From the NCBI RefSeq assembly GCF_051466335.1, contig NZ_CP195793.1:186001-250000 (forward strand): a DNA stretch of 64,000 bases, read 5' to 3'. Shown here piece after piece: positions 36,347 to 45,048 of this stretch (position 1 is its first letter; the number at the start of each line of letters is the position of its first letter). Both the position numbers and the translations under genes were made by a program. Origin of the DNA: Planctomicrobium sp051466335. GTDB taxonomy: Bacteria > Planctomycetota > Planctomycetia > Planctomycetales > Planctomycetaceae. The notes beneath the pieces were generated by a model. It saw only the letters and a list, made by a program, of their open reading frames with translations, was not told the DNA's origin and made no database searches.

Positions 36347-37849
36347 TTATTTTGACAAAGAAACGGGAGATCCGGGAACCGCCGCTGGGACAACATTCTT
36401 GGGAGCAGGTTTCGCAACAGTCTTGGCTGGTCGGGGGAATTCGACGTTCAGATTGAATTCCCAAGGGTAGTCAGGATCTCGTGCAGTCGAAGTAGGAGTC
36501 GCTGGGACGACACGGTATCCAGCATCGGACAACGCCTGCGACAGGCTGTCGACATCGGTGCGTGCCTTTGCATGTCCTTTGCCCACGAATCTCACCACAT
36601 ATTCGCCTGTCAGAGGAACGAGTTTCAGATCCAGAAAGTACAGGCGGTTCGTACCCGGGAGATGGGACTTCAGTTCATTCCATAGTGGAAAGGGATTCGA
36701 ATTGGATTCATCCCAGCGAGCCAGTCGATCGAATGCATCACTTCGCGGCTTCCCTTTTCGGATGTCTTCTTTACGTTCGTTGACATCAGCCCGCAGCGAC
36801 TCGATCGATTCCTCGAGTGTCCCTTTTCTGGAGTAAAAGAGCGTCATTACCGTGACAATCCCCAACAGCAGGATTGATCCTGCGATCGCTGCGTAAAGCT
36901 TACGACGATCCGGAACTTCTCGCTTCTTGCGAGGGTGAAGCAGGTCGAGTTGAAGACGATTGTCTTTGGGGGTGACCAGTGCACCAGCTAACGCTTCGTA
37001 TCCTTGAGTACTGACTCCCGTGAAGAGATCTCTTGCATCTACTCGAACCGTGTGATTTGGGAACTGGTGTTCCAGCAGGGCGATGACAGTCGAGTCGGGC
37101 TCACCGGCAACATAAAAACAACGCGAGACATTTGTGTCTGGCCGTGTTTGAGAGAGTGCGACGAGGCTACGTGCGAGATCACTTTTGAGAATCTTAAGTC
37201 GATCCGATGTGGACTGTCCTTCAGACGATACTTGGAGTTGTGTGGCGTGGCTGAAGACGAGCGTCCCGTGATCGAATATCGAGAGTTCAATTCTGCGGTC
37301 GACTTGATAGACAACCAGATCTGGCCGCTCTACTCCGAGGTCAGGACCCACGGTGGAACGAACGAGTTCACCCAGGGTCAGGGGGGAGATCAGAACCCGA
37401 GTCAGGTTCAACTTTGCAGCTGTGCAAACGGCCTGCAATCGAAGCAGGAGGTCGCGATCGATTGTGCAGGCGATGACATCCTGCCCCTCACCGTGGGAAG
37501 GTAAAGGAAGAAAATCGAGCACCAGCGTGTCGATCGGAGCACTGGTGCGAGTCGCTGCCTGAAATCGAACAAGGTCGGGGAGTTCGTCGATGGGGGCCTG
37601 AGGCACATCCATACGTCGGATGACGATCTCATCGCGAGGAATGACAACGGTCAGCTTTTCCGCAGTGAGATTCTCTCTCGCCAACCAGGCCCGGAGTGAT
37701 TCTCCCGCCTGTGACACTGCGATCAACGGGTCTGCATGATCGATCGAATTCAGCGTCGCAACAGCACGGATGTTCCCCTTTGCCCCGTCGACTGCGACAA
37801 GAGCACTCAGGGAATCCCGAGACCATTCTAAAATGAGAGATTCTGACAT
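36347..37849 (-). CDS. GspL/PilM-PilN-like platform protein
   Basis: 500 residues. The first about 300 form an actin-like cytoplasmic domain of the PilM/GspL type (LVAVDGAKGNIRAVATL, TVVIPRDEIVIRRMDVPQAPIDELPDLVRFQAAT, YEALAGALV). One membrane helix follows (LYAAIAGSILLLGIVTVMTLFY, about 310-331). A periplasmic PilN-like ferredoxin domain comes next, with a Pro/Ala-rich end. It would connect the ATPase GspE in the cytoplasm to GspM in the periplasm. It is preceded by a 162-bp gap after gspK containing a 10-bp palindrome, GTAACGTTAC, at 37851-37860, two bases before the start codon. The first-domain hallmark phosphate loops are weak, as usual for GspL. Confidence 0.8.
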   Translation of the reverse strand: MSESLILEWSRDSLSALVAVDGAKGNIRAVATLNSIDHADPLIAVSQAGESLRAWLARENLTAEKLTVVIPRDEIVIRRMDVPQAPIDELPDLVRFQAATRTSAPIDTLVLDFLPLPSHGEGQDVIACTIDRDLLLRLQAVCTAAKLNLTRVLISPLTLGELVRSTVGPDLGVERPDLVVYQVDRRIELSIFDHGTLVFSHATQLQVSSEGQSTSDRLKILKSDLARSLVALSQTRPDTNVSRCFYVAGEPDSTVIALLEHQFPNHTVRVDARDLFTGVSTQGYEALAGALVTPKDNRLQLDLLHPRKKREVPDRRKLYAAIAGSILLLGIVTVMTLFYSRKGTLEESIESLRADVNERKEDIRKGKPRSDAFDRLARWDESNSNPFPLWNELKSHLPGTNRLYFLDLKLVPLTGEYVVRFVGKGHAKARTDVDSLSQALSDAGYRVVPATPTSTARDPDYPWEFNLNVEFPRPAKTVAKPAPKNVVPAAVPGSPVSLSK

Positions 37850-38011
37850 GGTAACGTTACGAACTCTGGTTGCTGAAGGATCAGACAGTCGGAGAGACGA
37901 TCAATCTCTAAAAAACTGTCAAACTCGCTAGTTCTTTTCTCGTCAATCTACTTTGTGACGGAAGTCGTATTCCTATTATTCTCCCAAGAATTCCGCTCTA
38001 GAAGTGGGACT

Positions 38012-39832
38012 CTAGGGATTGGACGGCAAAACCGCGTTTCCCGCTGTAAATGTCGGCAGCTCATTCAGCGAAAACCCCGCGCCCAAGTCCGATAAATTTC
38101 GCTGGAATAAAACACGTGGGGCAGCGACCGTCGTATCAATCACAGCTTCAACTCGCGAGGTCATCCCGGGTTGATCAGAATGACCGATCACCTGAATTCG
38201 GATGACACCCCCTCTGGCGGTGACCGAACGATCGAGCTTTCGCATCTCTTCAATACTGATGATCCCATCGCTCACCAACCACCCTGCTGTCGCAAATCGG
38301 TCCGAAGATCCTGTGTCCCCAGAAAGCCGACCGGCGCGAGCAGCCACAATTTTCTCCGCTGCACCTTCAGGCATTCCGGGGATTGCACGCAGAATTTCGA
38401 TGCGAGCTTCATTGATGTTGATTCGCCCATCAATTTGTTCATCTTTAGTGATTGTCAGCGCGTCCAGCAGCAGTGGCAGGTCAGATAGTAGATCCCCAGC
38501 ATTCGCTTGCCAGGGACTTTCCAGAACGGTGTCGACGTCGTCGATCTTGGCACTCACCTGAGATCCGACCAGATCGTAAATCGAATTGATGGTGTATTTG
38601 GCTCCTGCGGAAATATCCATTCCCCCACGGGTGACAGCACCATCCTCACTCGCCAGGGAACTGGCGACGTTCGTGGCGAGAGTCAGGAGTGCACGGTCTG
38701 TCGATGCATTTCCAGTCGAATTGGTGTTCGACGTTTTCATCGTCGGATTCCACAAGCCTTGAAAGCTCGAGTCATTCGACGGGAGGAGTACTGACGCATC
38801 AGAATTCCCTCCATCCGATCCGGAATCGCTGCTCCCGCTGCCAGAGGCTCCACCACCCTGGCCGCCACCGCTTCCAGTGCCACTGCCGCTTTCACTGTCA
38901 GAGGCAGGCAGAGGATTGTCTGGATCGTATGGACCATTCAATCGCATCGCTGTGATAAATAGCGCCTCTTCTGGACCAAAGCGATCCTCCAGTGCGTCGT
39001 AGAGTTCCGTCAGCAGATCCTGATTGACATCTAATCGGGGTTCCCCGAGATATCCGTCCAATTGCTGGAAATTACTTTCTTTGCTGGTGAGGGTGAAATA
39101 CTCCTGCCAGCCCAGGTCGAGAAGATCGTCCTCGTTATCACTTGGAAACGAGAGAGGTCCATCATTCTCGTTGGCGTTCAACACACCGTTGCGATTTGCG
39201 TCCTCGCCATAGAGCAGAAACGGAGTCACCCCGGGAATCAGCAAAAGCTCTTCCAGTGCCTGAATTGGGCCATTGCGAGGAGGAACGATGGCGTCGCTAT
39301 CCGCTTCCGCACCATACTCGCGAGCATCTTCGTCTTCATCGATCCAGTCAAGAATGGTGTCTGCTAATTCAGCTGTCATATAGGGAACGCTGAGCATCAC
39401 GTCCCTCGCCAGATTGCTTTCAGGATCGAGTTTGGCAATGGCATTCAGATTGATTTTTCCGGACTCGTCCATCACTCCCAAACGCAGCGTGGCACTTTCA
39501 TCTTCGTCTGGGAGTGTCGAGACGACGCTGAATCCACCATTGTCAGCGAGTTGAACATGGAACAAAGCTTGATTGTGATAGAGATTGGCAGAGGTACTTC
39601 CTCCATCGGGTGCGAACAGAGCCGCCACATATTCGACGCCAGATTCTGCCCAGGCAAGAGTTGCACGATGACGTCCCGCTGCGCTGGCTGCCCGATACTC
39701 CGTGACCATCAGCCGTGAGAACGTGTACGCACCGAGACTCAGCATTGCCACTGTGATCAAGACCAGTAGTAACGCACTCCCTCGGCGTTTGCGGAATCGA
39801 TCGAGCGATTCAATTTGACGGCGATATTGCAT
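38012..39832 (-). CDS. gspK: Type II secretion minor pseudopilin GspK
   Basis: 606 residues from the ATG at 39832, preceded by AAGGAG at 10 nt; a GTG at 39853 overlaps the gspJ stop but has no site. The pseudopilin helix is RGSALLLVLITVAMLSLGAYTFSRL, without the usual Glu+5, typical of GspK. Then come DESGKINLNAIAKL, DTILDWIDEDEDAREYGAE (Ca-binding-like acidic stretch), and the helix-hairpin-helix parts ALEELLLIPGVTPFLLYG and ININEARIEILRAIPGMPEGAAEKIV. An insert of about 35 residues made almost only of Ser, Gly and Asp follows position 310. Family length is normally about 320, so this version is nearly doubled. It would cap the pseudopilus tip with GspI and GspJ. Confidence 0.87.
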   Translation of the reverse strand: MQYRRQIESLDRFRKRRGSALLLVLITVAMLSLGAYTFSRLMVTEYRAASAAGRHRATLAWAESGVEYVAALFAPDGGSTSANLYHNQALFHVQLADNGGFSVVSTLPDEDESATLRLGVMDESGKINLNAIAKLDPESNLARDVMLSVPYMTAELADTILDWIDEDEDAREYGAEADSDAIVPPRNGPIQALEELLLIPGVTPFLLYGEDANRNGVLNANENDGPLSFPSDNEDDLLDLGWQEYFTLTSKESNFQQLDGYLGEPRLDVNQDLLTELYDALEDRFGPEEALFITAMRLNGPYDPDNPLPASDSESGSGTGSGGGQGGGASGSGSSDSGSDGGNSDASVLLPSNDSSFQGLWNPTMKTSNTNSTGNASTDRALLTLATNVASSLASEDGAVTRGGMDISAGAKYTINSIYDLVGSQVSAKIDDVDTVLESPWQANAGDLLSDLPLLLDALTITKDEQIDGRININEARIEILRAIPGMPEGAAEKIVAARAGRLSGDTGSSDRFATAGWLVSDGIISIEEMRKLDRSVTARGGVIRIQVIGHSDQPGMTSRVEAVIDTTVAAPRVLFQRNLSDLGAGFSLNELPTFTAGNAVLPSNP

Positions 39833-39849
39833 TGAGTCCCGATCTCCTT

Positions 39850-40800
39850 TCACTGAGTGGAAATCGTGTCAGCAGGAGATGAGAGAGCCACTTGAAACGT
39901 ATAGTGGACAAAGGTCACAGTCCCCTCTTCGGTCGTATGGCGTTGACCAACACGGATCGGCGGGGGATTCCAGAATCCGAATGTCACTTCGACGGCTCGT
40001 GGGAGTCGTCCCATCTGCATGCTGTCCCAGCTTCCAGCCCACTCGCCACTATCGAAATAGCGGAATGAGACTTCAGTCACTTCCGGGGCAATCAGATTTT
40101 CGGCTTTCAGCATCTCTTCAGAATCGAATCCGGAAAAGAGGTCTCGCACACGTCGCCCGAGACCTTTGTCTGGTCGCGATGATTTCAGGTTTTGTGAGAG
40201 CAATGTCAGTTGCTCGGCGTCGATAGGAGCAAGCCCCAGCGTGACGATCTGCAAATCATTCGATCGATCGGACTCTGATGCCTGCGACGAAACCTCTGTG
40301 TAGTTCAACTCGCGGGAAGGAAGGCTGACTGTCAGATGCAACAAATCCTCTGTTCCCACCAATCCGAAAACAACGGGAATTCCCTGTTGCTCCAAAGCCA
40401 TAAAACTCGTCGCAATTCCGCTTCCCCCCGAAGATGCTGTTGTCGCATTCGATGGAGCCGAAGCCGTTGGGACCAGACTTGGTGACGAGCTGGAGCTGGT
40501 TGTGGAAGAACCTCCACTGGAATTGATGCTACTGGCCGCAACATCGGCCGCCTGACCAGTGGACGAAGCGGTAACTTCTTCAACCGGACGTTCGATGACG
40601 ACGCATCCCAGGTCTTGAGCAAATGTCCGCACCAGTGCACGTTGCATCTGATGGCCGAGGATCTGTCCGCGCCCAGCGTTCTGGAAGCGGAAGTGCATTT
40701 CAATGGCACCGTAAACAGCTGCCACAAGAGTGACACTTAAAGCCAGTGCGATCAGCACTTCGAGGAGCGTAAATCCTGATGCCTGAGGAGAACGGTTCAT
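39850..40800 (-). CDS. gspJ: Type II secretion minor pseudopilin GspJ-like
   Basis: 316 residues. The prepilin signature is ASGFTLLEVLIALALSVTLVAAVYGAIE with cleavage at G/F and Glu at +5. The body has the GspJ-like beta region (LLHLTVSLPSR, VTEVSFRYFDSGEWAGSWDS, PRAVEVTFGFWNPP). A Ser/Thr/Ala-rich linker occupies about 85-135. The start ATG overlaps the gspI stop by 4 nt (ATGA), so the two are translationally coupled. It forms part of the tip complex with GspI and GspK. Confidence 0.84.
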   Translation of the reverse strand: MNRSPQASGFTLLEVLIALALSVTLVAAVYGAIEMHFRFQNAGRGQILGHQMQRALVRTFAQDLGCVVIERPVEEVTASSTGQAADVAASSINSSGGSSTTSSSSSPSLVPTASAPSNATTASSGGSGIATSFMALEQQGIPVVFGLVGTEDLLHLTVSLPSRELNYTEVSSQASESDRSNDLQIVTLGLAPIDAEQLTLLSQNLKSSRPDKGLGRRVRDLFSGFDSEEMLKAENLIAPEVTEVSFRYFDSGEWAGSWDSMQMGRLPRAVEVTFGFWNPPPIRVGQRHTTEEGTVTFVHYTFQVALSSPADTISTQ

Positions 40801-41264
40801 TCGTAGTCCTCCTCTGCATCAGCTTCAAGCTGCGCCTTGAGATCTGCACGTACATTCAATGCATCGATCATGGCCTGAGGGTCACGCACAAATCGGACAA
40901 GCTGATATTTAATGACACTGTTCGGCGTTGGCGCTTCATGTTCGGTGATAACTTCGACTCGCAGAAGTCCCGGAACATTGGAGTTGCTGACATCCACTGT
41001 CCAGAACCACTTCGGCATTCCATCGACCGGCGTTTTTGCTGCGGAGCTCAGTGGGACAATTTCCGCGATCACCTCGTTCATGACCCGTTCGCCGATGAGC
41101 ACCGCTTGCGATTGAAGCTGAGCACGGGATGCAGCACGACTCCCATTCGCCAGAACCTGTGAGATCGCAGCCACAGCACCGACAAAGATCGCAAGAGCGA
41201 GGACGACCTCAAAGAGCGAGATCCCTTCTCTTGATTTCCATTGTTGATGGGTGCTGATTTGCAT
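40797..41264 (-). CDS. gspI: Type II secretion minor pseudopilin GspI-like
   Basis: 155 residues. The prepilin signature is SREGISLFEVVLALAIFVGAVAAISQVLANG: cleavage after Gly, Ile at +1 and Glu at +5. The globular part has WFWTVDVSNSNVPGLLRVEVITE, typical of GspI, and ends in an acidic tail (EADAEEDYE). A GTG directly ahead of the ATG at 41264 is an alternative start. It sits between gspH (46 bp away) and gspJ (4-nt overlap). Confidence 0.84.
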   Translation of the reverse strand: MQISTHQQWKSREGISLFEVVLALAIFVGAVAAISQVLANGSRAASRAQLQSQAVLIGERVMNEVIAEIVPLSSAAKTPVDGMPKWFWTVDVSNSNVPGLLRVEVITEHEAPTPNSVIKYQLVRFVRDPQAMIDALNVRADLKAQLEADAEEDYE

Positions 41265-41310
41265 CACAAAGCGATTCCGAAAATTCGTTCATGGACATTT
41301 GGAAATGTCT

Positions 41311-42003
41311 TCAATTGCCTGTTGTGCCGAGACGTTCTTCCATAACTTTTAATGGTTCTGCCCAGACAGCTCCGGTCAATCCGCGAACATGTAGTTTCAC
41401 GTATTGTCGCTGCTTGTTCATCACGACCAGTGATGCCCCTGTCGCTGACCCATCGGGATTAAACAGCACCGGATTGGACCAGGAAACGTCTTGAATTCCG
41501 GAAGGATTCGAGAGATAGCCCATCCACTCTTCGCCCAGTCGAGTCGCGGCAATTCGTTCACCGCTCAGGAATGTATTGTCGACATGAAATCGACAATCCT
41601 CTGGCATCTCAAAAACTCGAAACGGTTCGGTCGGTCGTGTCGATTCGGTCTTTGCAAAGGGGCGAGCTGACGATGATTCTGTCATCGTTGTCGTTTCTTC
41701 TGACATCGGTTCATAGGGGAGCAAAACGTACCTGCGTCCATTCGGCTCGTACCGCAGTTGCAGGATTCGCCCTTCCTCGACAGCACGGACTCGTGCATTA
41801 TCCAGCAATTGCCGCACCTGTTCTGCTGTTCCGCGGACTGACTGTTGGGTCAATCGTTGCAACAGGCCGGGAAACGTCACTGCAGCAATCGTAGTAATGA
41901 TCGTCAGGACAAGTAACAGTTCCAATAGCGTAAACGCCGATCGCCCTTTCCAAAGGCGATCGGCATCCGTGCCAGAACATTGCTGATGACTGAGCAGTTT
42001 CAC
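41311..42003 (-). CDS. gspH: Type II secretion minor pseudopilin GspH-like
   Basis: 230 residues from a GTG that overlaps the gspG stop codon by one base (TAGTG). The prepilin signature reads GRSAFTLLELLLVLTIITTIAAVTFPGLL. The residue before the cleavage site is Ala instead of the usual Gly, which prepilin peptidases tolerate less well. The body has the GspH-like QSVRGTAEQVRQLLDNARVRAVEEGRILQLRYEPNGRRY, then a Ser/Thr-rich insert and LVVMNKQRQYVKLHVRGLTG. Length exceeds the usual about 170 because of that insert. Confidence 0.83.
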   Translation of the reverse strand: MKLLSHQQCSGTDADRLWKGRSAFTLLELLLVLTIITTIAAVTFPGLLQRLTQQSVRGTAEQVRQLLDNARVRAVEEGRILQLRYEPNGRRYVLLPYEPMSEETTTMTESSSARPFAKTESTRPTEPFRVFEMPEDCRFHVDNTFLSGERIAATRLGEEWMGYLSNPSGIQDVSWSNPVLFNPDGSATGASLVVMNKQRQYVKLHVRGLTGAVWAEPLKVMEERLGTTGN

Positions 42004-42437
42004 TACTTCGCTACCAGTTCACTCCAGTTGTTGATGTCGTCGCCGCCACCATTTTCATTCTGGCGATTCGCCCCGGATGACCAGATCGCTGGTCGGCTGG
42101 AGTTTGATTTTGTATTGGGGTACTCGTAGTTGAGAGCAGTTCCCCAAGCATCGGGTGGAATTTTGTCGAGCAACGCTTCAGTTCCATTTGGGCTCTTCTC
42201 GAGCAACATCTGAAGCGACTCTGGAGGGATTCCGGAATTGTCAACCGAGTACAGATCAGCCGCCTCTTCCAGCTTCATGATCGCAGTTTTTGTGATCTTG
42301 ACTTGAGCTGTTCGCTGTTGCCCCAGCAAGCGTGGGACAGCCATCGCTGCGATAACACCGATAATCGCGAGCACGATCAAAATTTCCAACAGCGTAAAAC
42401 CGCGACGGGTACGCTGAGACCGAACAGAACGTTGCAT
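42003..42437 (-). CDS. gspG: Type II secretion major pseudopilin GspG
   Basis: 144 residues, standard size. The prepilin signature TRRGFTLLEILIVLAIIGVIAAMAVPRLLG has G/F cleavage and Glu+5. The conserved core follows (KITKTAIMKLEEAADLYSVDNSGIPPESLQMLLE) and then PPDAWGTALNYEYP, the GspG counterpart of DPWGNPY. The C-terminus (DDINNWSEL) retains acidic residues at the calcium site. It is the main building block of the pseudopilus. The gene starts a tightly overlapping run gspG-H-I-J-K; 142 bp separate it from gspF. Confidence 0.93.
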   Translation of the reverse strand: MQRSVRSQRTRRGFTLLEILIVLAIIGVIAAMAVPRLLGQQRTAQVKITKTAIMKLEEAADLYSVDNSGIPPESLQMLLEKSPNGTEALLDKIPPDAWGTALNYEYPNTKSNSSRPAIWSSGANRQNENGGGDDINNWSELVAK

Positions 42438-42579
42438 CGTTTCTTTCTCCAGTTGCCGCCCAACTCACGAATTCCAGCAACATGCCTGCAATTCAAACTC
42501 TGGGCGATTCTTTCTTTTACGGTTGATCGACTCAGCCCCATCAGGGTTTGTCCCGAGCCGATTAAATTTTGGGTGTCTC

Positions 42580-43788
42580 TTACGTCAAATCCGAGATCTG
42601 GAAGATCGGCAGCAGTAATGCTACCACCACGTACAGAACAACCGCTGCTAACATTAACAACAGGAGAGGCTCAAGTAGCCTGACTCCCATTTCGATCTGA
42701 CGAGATGTTCTTCGATCCAGGTTTTCGGCGATGTCGATCAAAACATTTTCAAGGTTGTTCGATTCTTCGCCGACAGCGATCATCTCGACAATTTCTTCGG
42801 GAAATTGACCGCTGGCTGCCAGTGGTCGGGCCAGTGATTTTCCAGTCGACACATTGTCCGCAGCTTTGTCGATTGCTTCACTGAGGACTTTATTTCCAGT
42901 GGCGTCCTTGGCAATTCGCAACGAATTGAGCACGGGGACACCGTTTTTTAACAGTGTTCCAAGTACACGTGTAAATCGAGCGAGGGCCAGGTTTCGGACG
43001 ATTGGTCCCAACCCGATTGAACGCAATCGAATCTGGTCGAGTTGACGTTTTGCCTGAGGAGATTTTAGCCAATACATCACCCCGTAGACAGCAGCAGCGA
43101 TGATACCCAAGGCGATGAGCCAGTATTGCTGACAAAAGTTGCTGATCGCCAGCAGTGACGAGGTCGTCCAGGGGAGTGAACCTCGTTGTGCCATGTCATC
43201 GAACATTGGAGCAAAGCGTGGAACAAACCACACCAGCAGTGCTGCCACTACCACTCCACCGACGCCGATCAAGAACATGGGGTAGACCATTGCCCCGACG
43301 ACGCGGCCTTTGAGTTCTTCCTGATGTTCGGTGAAGTCAGCAATACGCTTGAGGACGTCTTCGAGGAAGCCCCCTTCTTCACCAGCACGTACCATGCTGA
43401 TCATTAACTCGTTGAACGCTTTGGGGTGCTGTCGCATTGCGTCGTATAGCCGCGAGCCGTCAGCAACCTGATCTCGTACATCCTGCAACACGGATTTCAA
43501 CGCGGGGTGCTGGGTCTGTCTTGTGAGGAGATCCAGTGCGCGGAGAAGCGGCACTCCTGACTTCAACAGATCGCCCAACTGCGAATACAACACCGCCAGA
43601 TACTTCGGAGGGACCCGCCTGAGAATTTGTTTTTTAGACGCTTTGGATGACGCAGAGATTTCCACTTTCAATGGAAACAGCTTCTGCGATGCCAGTGTCG
43701 CCAGCACTTCCCTCTCGGATGTGGCTGTGAGGACACCAGTCACTTGCTGACCAGTCACTTGTCGAGCTGTGTACTGATAGTCGGGCAT
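42580..43788 (-). CDS. gspF: Type II secretion inner-membrane platform protein GspF
   Basis: 402 residues, standard length. Two T2SF domains each with the family motif: LGDLLKSGVPLLRALDLLTRQTQHP and LGTLLKNGVPVLNSLRIAKDATGN. Three membrane helices are at about 170-190 (VVGAMVYPMFLIGVGGVVVAALLVWFV), 220-240 and 375-395 (LLLLMLAAVVLYVVVALLLPIF). GspF is the polytopic core that GspE drives to add pseudopilins. The N-terminus has the ARQVTGQQVTGVL leader common to GspF/PilC. Confidence 0.94.
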   Translation of the reverse strand: MPDYQYTARQVTGQQVTGVLTATSEREVLATLASQKLFPLKVEISASSKASKKQILRRVPPKYLAVLYSQLGDLLKSGVPLLRALDLLTRQTQHPALKSVLQDVRDQVADGSRLYDAMRQHPKAFNELMISMVRAGEEGGFLEDVLKRIADFTEHQEELKGRVVGAMVYPMFLIGVGGVVVAALLVWFVPRFAPMFDDMAQRGSLPWTTSSLLAISNFCQQYWLIALGIIAAAVYGVMYWLKSPQAKRQLDQIRLRSIGLGPIVRNLALARFTRVLGTLLKNGVPVLNSLRIAKDATGNKVLSEAIDKAADNVSTGKSLARPLAASGQFPEEIVEMIAVGEESNNLENVLIDIAENLDRRTSRQIEMGVRLLEPLLLLMLAAVVLYVVVALLLPIFQISDLT

Positions 43789-43848
43789 CGCTTTGTCAGA
43801 TCAAGTCTGTCGTGGAGGCGTCAATGGCGGGGGAAGGAGGTAATTCGT

Positions 43849-44631
43849 TTATGGATTGAACTGTGAGTAATAGTTCACGAATTCTTCTTTAGGCAAGGGT
43901 TTACTGAGATCGACCCCAGCTGCCTCAAACTGCCCTTTGATTCGCGAGGACTTTGACCACTCCGCAGGGTCGACGGATCCATTCCTGTCGCCATCCAGCA
44001 ATTTGAAAATTCCCTCTGATTTACTGACTGCAGCGGCAGACATCTGAATGGACTCTGATGCACCGGCAGCGGGCGTCGGCGTCGCAGGTGCTCCAGGTGC
44101 AGCAACCCCGGGGACACGACCAGCAGGGGCTGACGATCCGCTTGCGAGCGCAGGTCCGCCCGGTCCCGTTGGAACTGTCGGTGCCTTCGGCCCCTTCATC
44201 AATTCCGCAGGTGTCAGGAATCCATCTCCGTTGTGGTCGAACGCGAGAAACAGAGACATTTCTCCCCGTTTCCACTGTCTCCATTCATAAAGTCCGATTT
44301 GACCATCTTTATCGAGATCTCCTGAGGCGAAGACAGAGGGCAGATCGAGGGTAATCCGATTTGGAGCCTTCAGGCCGACAGGCACCGTTTCGGTCGGTTG
44401 CTGTGGTGTTTCTTGACCAACCGAATCGCCGCCGCGACTCCAGCCACCTCGACCGCCCCAATCACCTCCGGGTGGGCCGCCGCGGCCACCCCGTCCACCG
44501 CCAAAACCCTCGCGTCCGCGCATGTCGTCATAACTGCCACCCGAGTCTTGGGCAGCTGCGACAGAAAAGATGCCTGACACAAAGCATAACGTGATGCAGC
44601 AGAGCATTTTACGGATATCTAGCGTTTTCAT
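43849..44631 (-). CDS. Exported EF-hand protein heading the gsp operon
   Basis: 260 residues from the ATG at 44631, followed directly by a signal peptide (ITLCFVSGIFSVAAAQ). A Gly/Arg-rich segment (GFGGGRGGRGGPPGGDWGGRGG) opens the mature protein. Three EF-hand loops follow: DLDKDGQIGLYEW, DHNGDGFLTPAEL and DGDRNGSVDPAEW, with a Pro/Ala/Gly-rich linker between the second and third. It should bind calcium outside the inner membrane. It is the first minus-strand gene of the gsp run, 60 bp before gspF, and lies back to back with gspD, whose tail has a similar Gly/Arg-rich composition. A calcium-dependent accessory role in this system is inferred only. Confidence 0.8.
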   Translation of the reverse strand: MKTLDIRKMLCCITLCFVSGIFSVAAAQDSGGSYDDMRGREGFGGGRGGRGGPPGGDWGGRGGWSRGGDSVGQETPQQPTETVPVGLKAPNRITLDLPSVFASGDLDKDGQIGLYEWRQWKRGEMSLFLAFDHNGDGFLTPAELMKGPKAPTVPTGPGGPALASGSSAPAGRVPGVAAPGAPATPTPAAGASESIQMSAAAVSKSEGIFKLLDGDRNGSVDPAEWSKSSRIKGQFEAAGVDLSKPLPKEEFVNYYSQFNP

Positions 44632-45048
44632 GACGTCGCCCGATCCGAAATCGTAGGTGCGGGGTTGAATGAATAGAAAAATCGTTGTCTTCACCTATGA
44701 AACACCGACTTTTCCTAATCGGATCGACAAGTCTCTCGAACAACGAGAAATCGTCCGATGTTGACTGCAATCGGCAACTTTTACCGGGAATCGGCAAAAC
44801 AATTGAATTCCGAAAAACTTTCCGGCCCATTTTGGGTAGGAATCAATATCTGTCACTGATTTCCGAATGAGGAAGGCTTGGCTTTGTCGGGCATCGTGCC
44901 CAGTGGTCGAGTCGACATAAGTACGTAATATTCGAAACCGGAAGTCATCGCGATTTCATTTGAAGTTTACCCACCTAATCCTTCCGACGTTTCGACAAGA
45001 TCCAAGAATCAGCAATCAGGTCCCCGCTGTGGGGCATTGGAGTCATCC
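44632..45048. other. Divergent promoter region of the two gsp operons
   Basis: 417 bp without a gene, separating the EF-hand/gspF operon from gspDE. It must hold both promoters and possibly joint regulation. No clear operator or sigma-54 -24/-12 element was found by eye. Confidence 0.45.
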
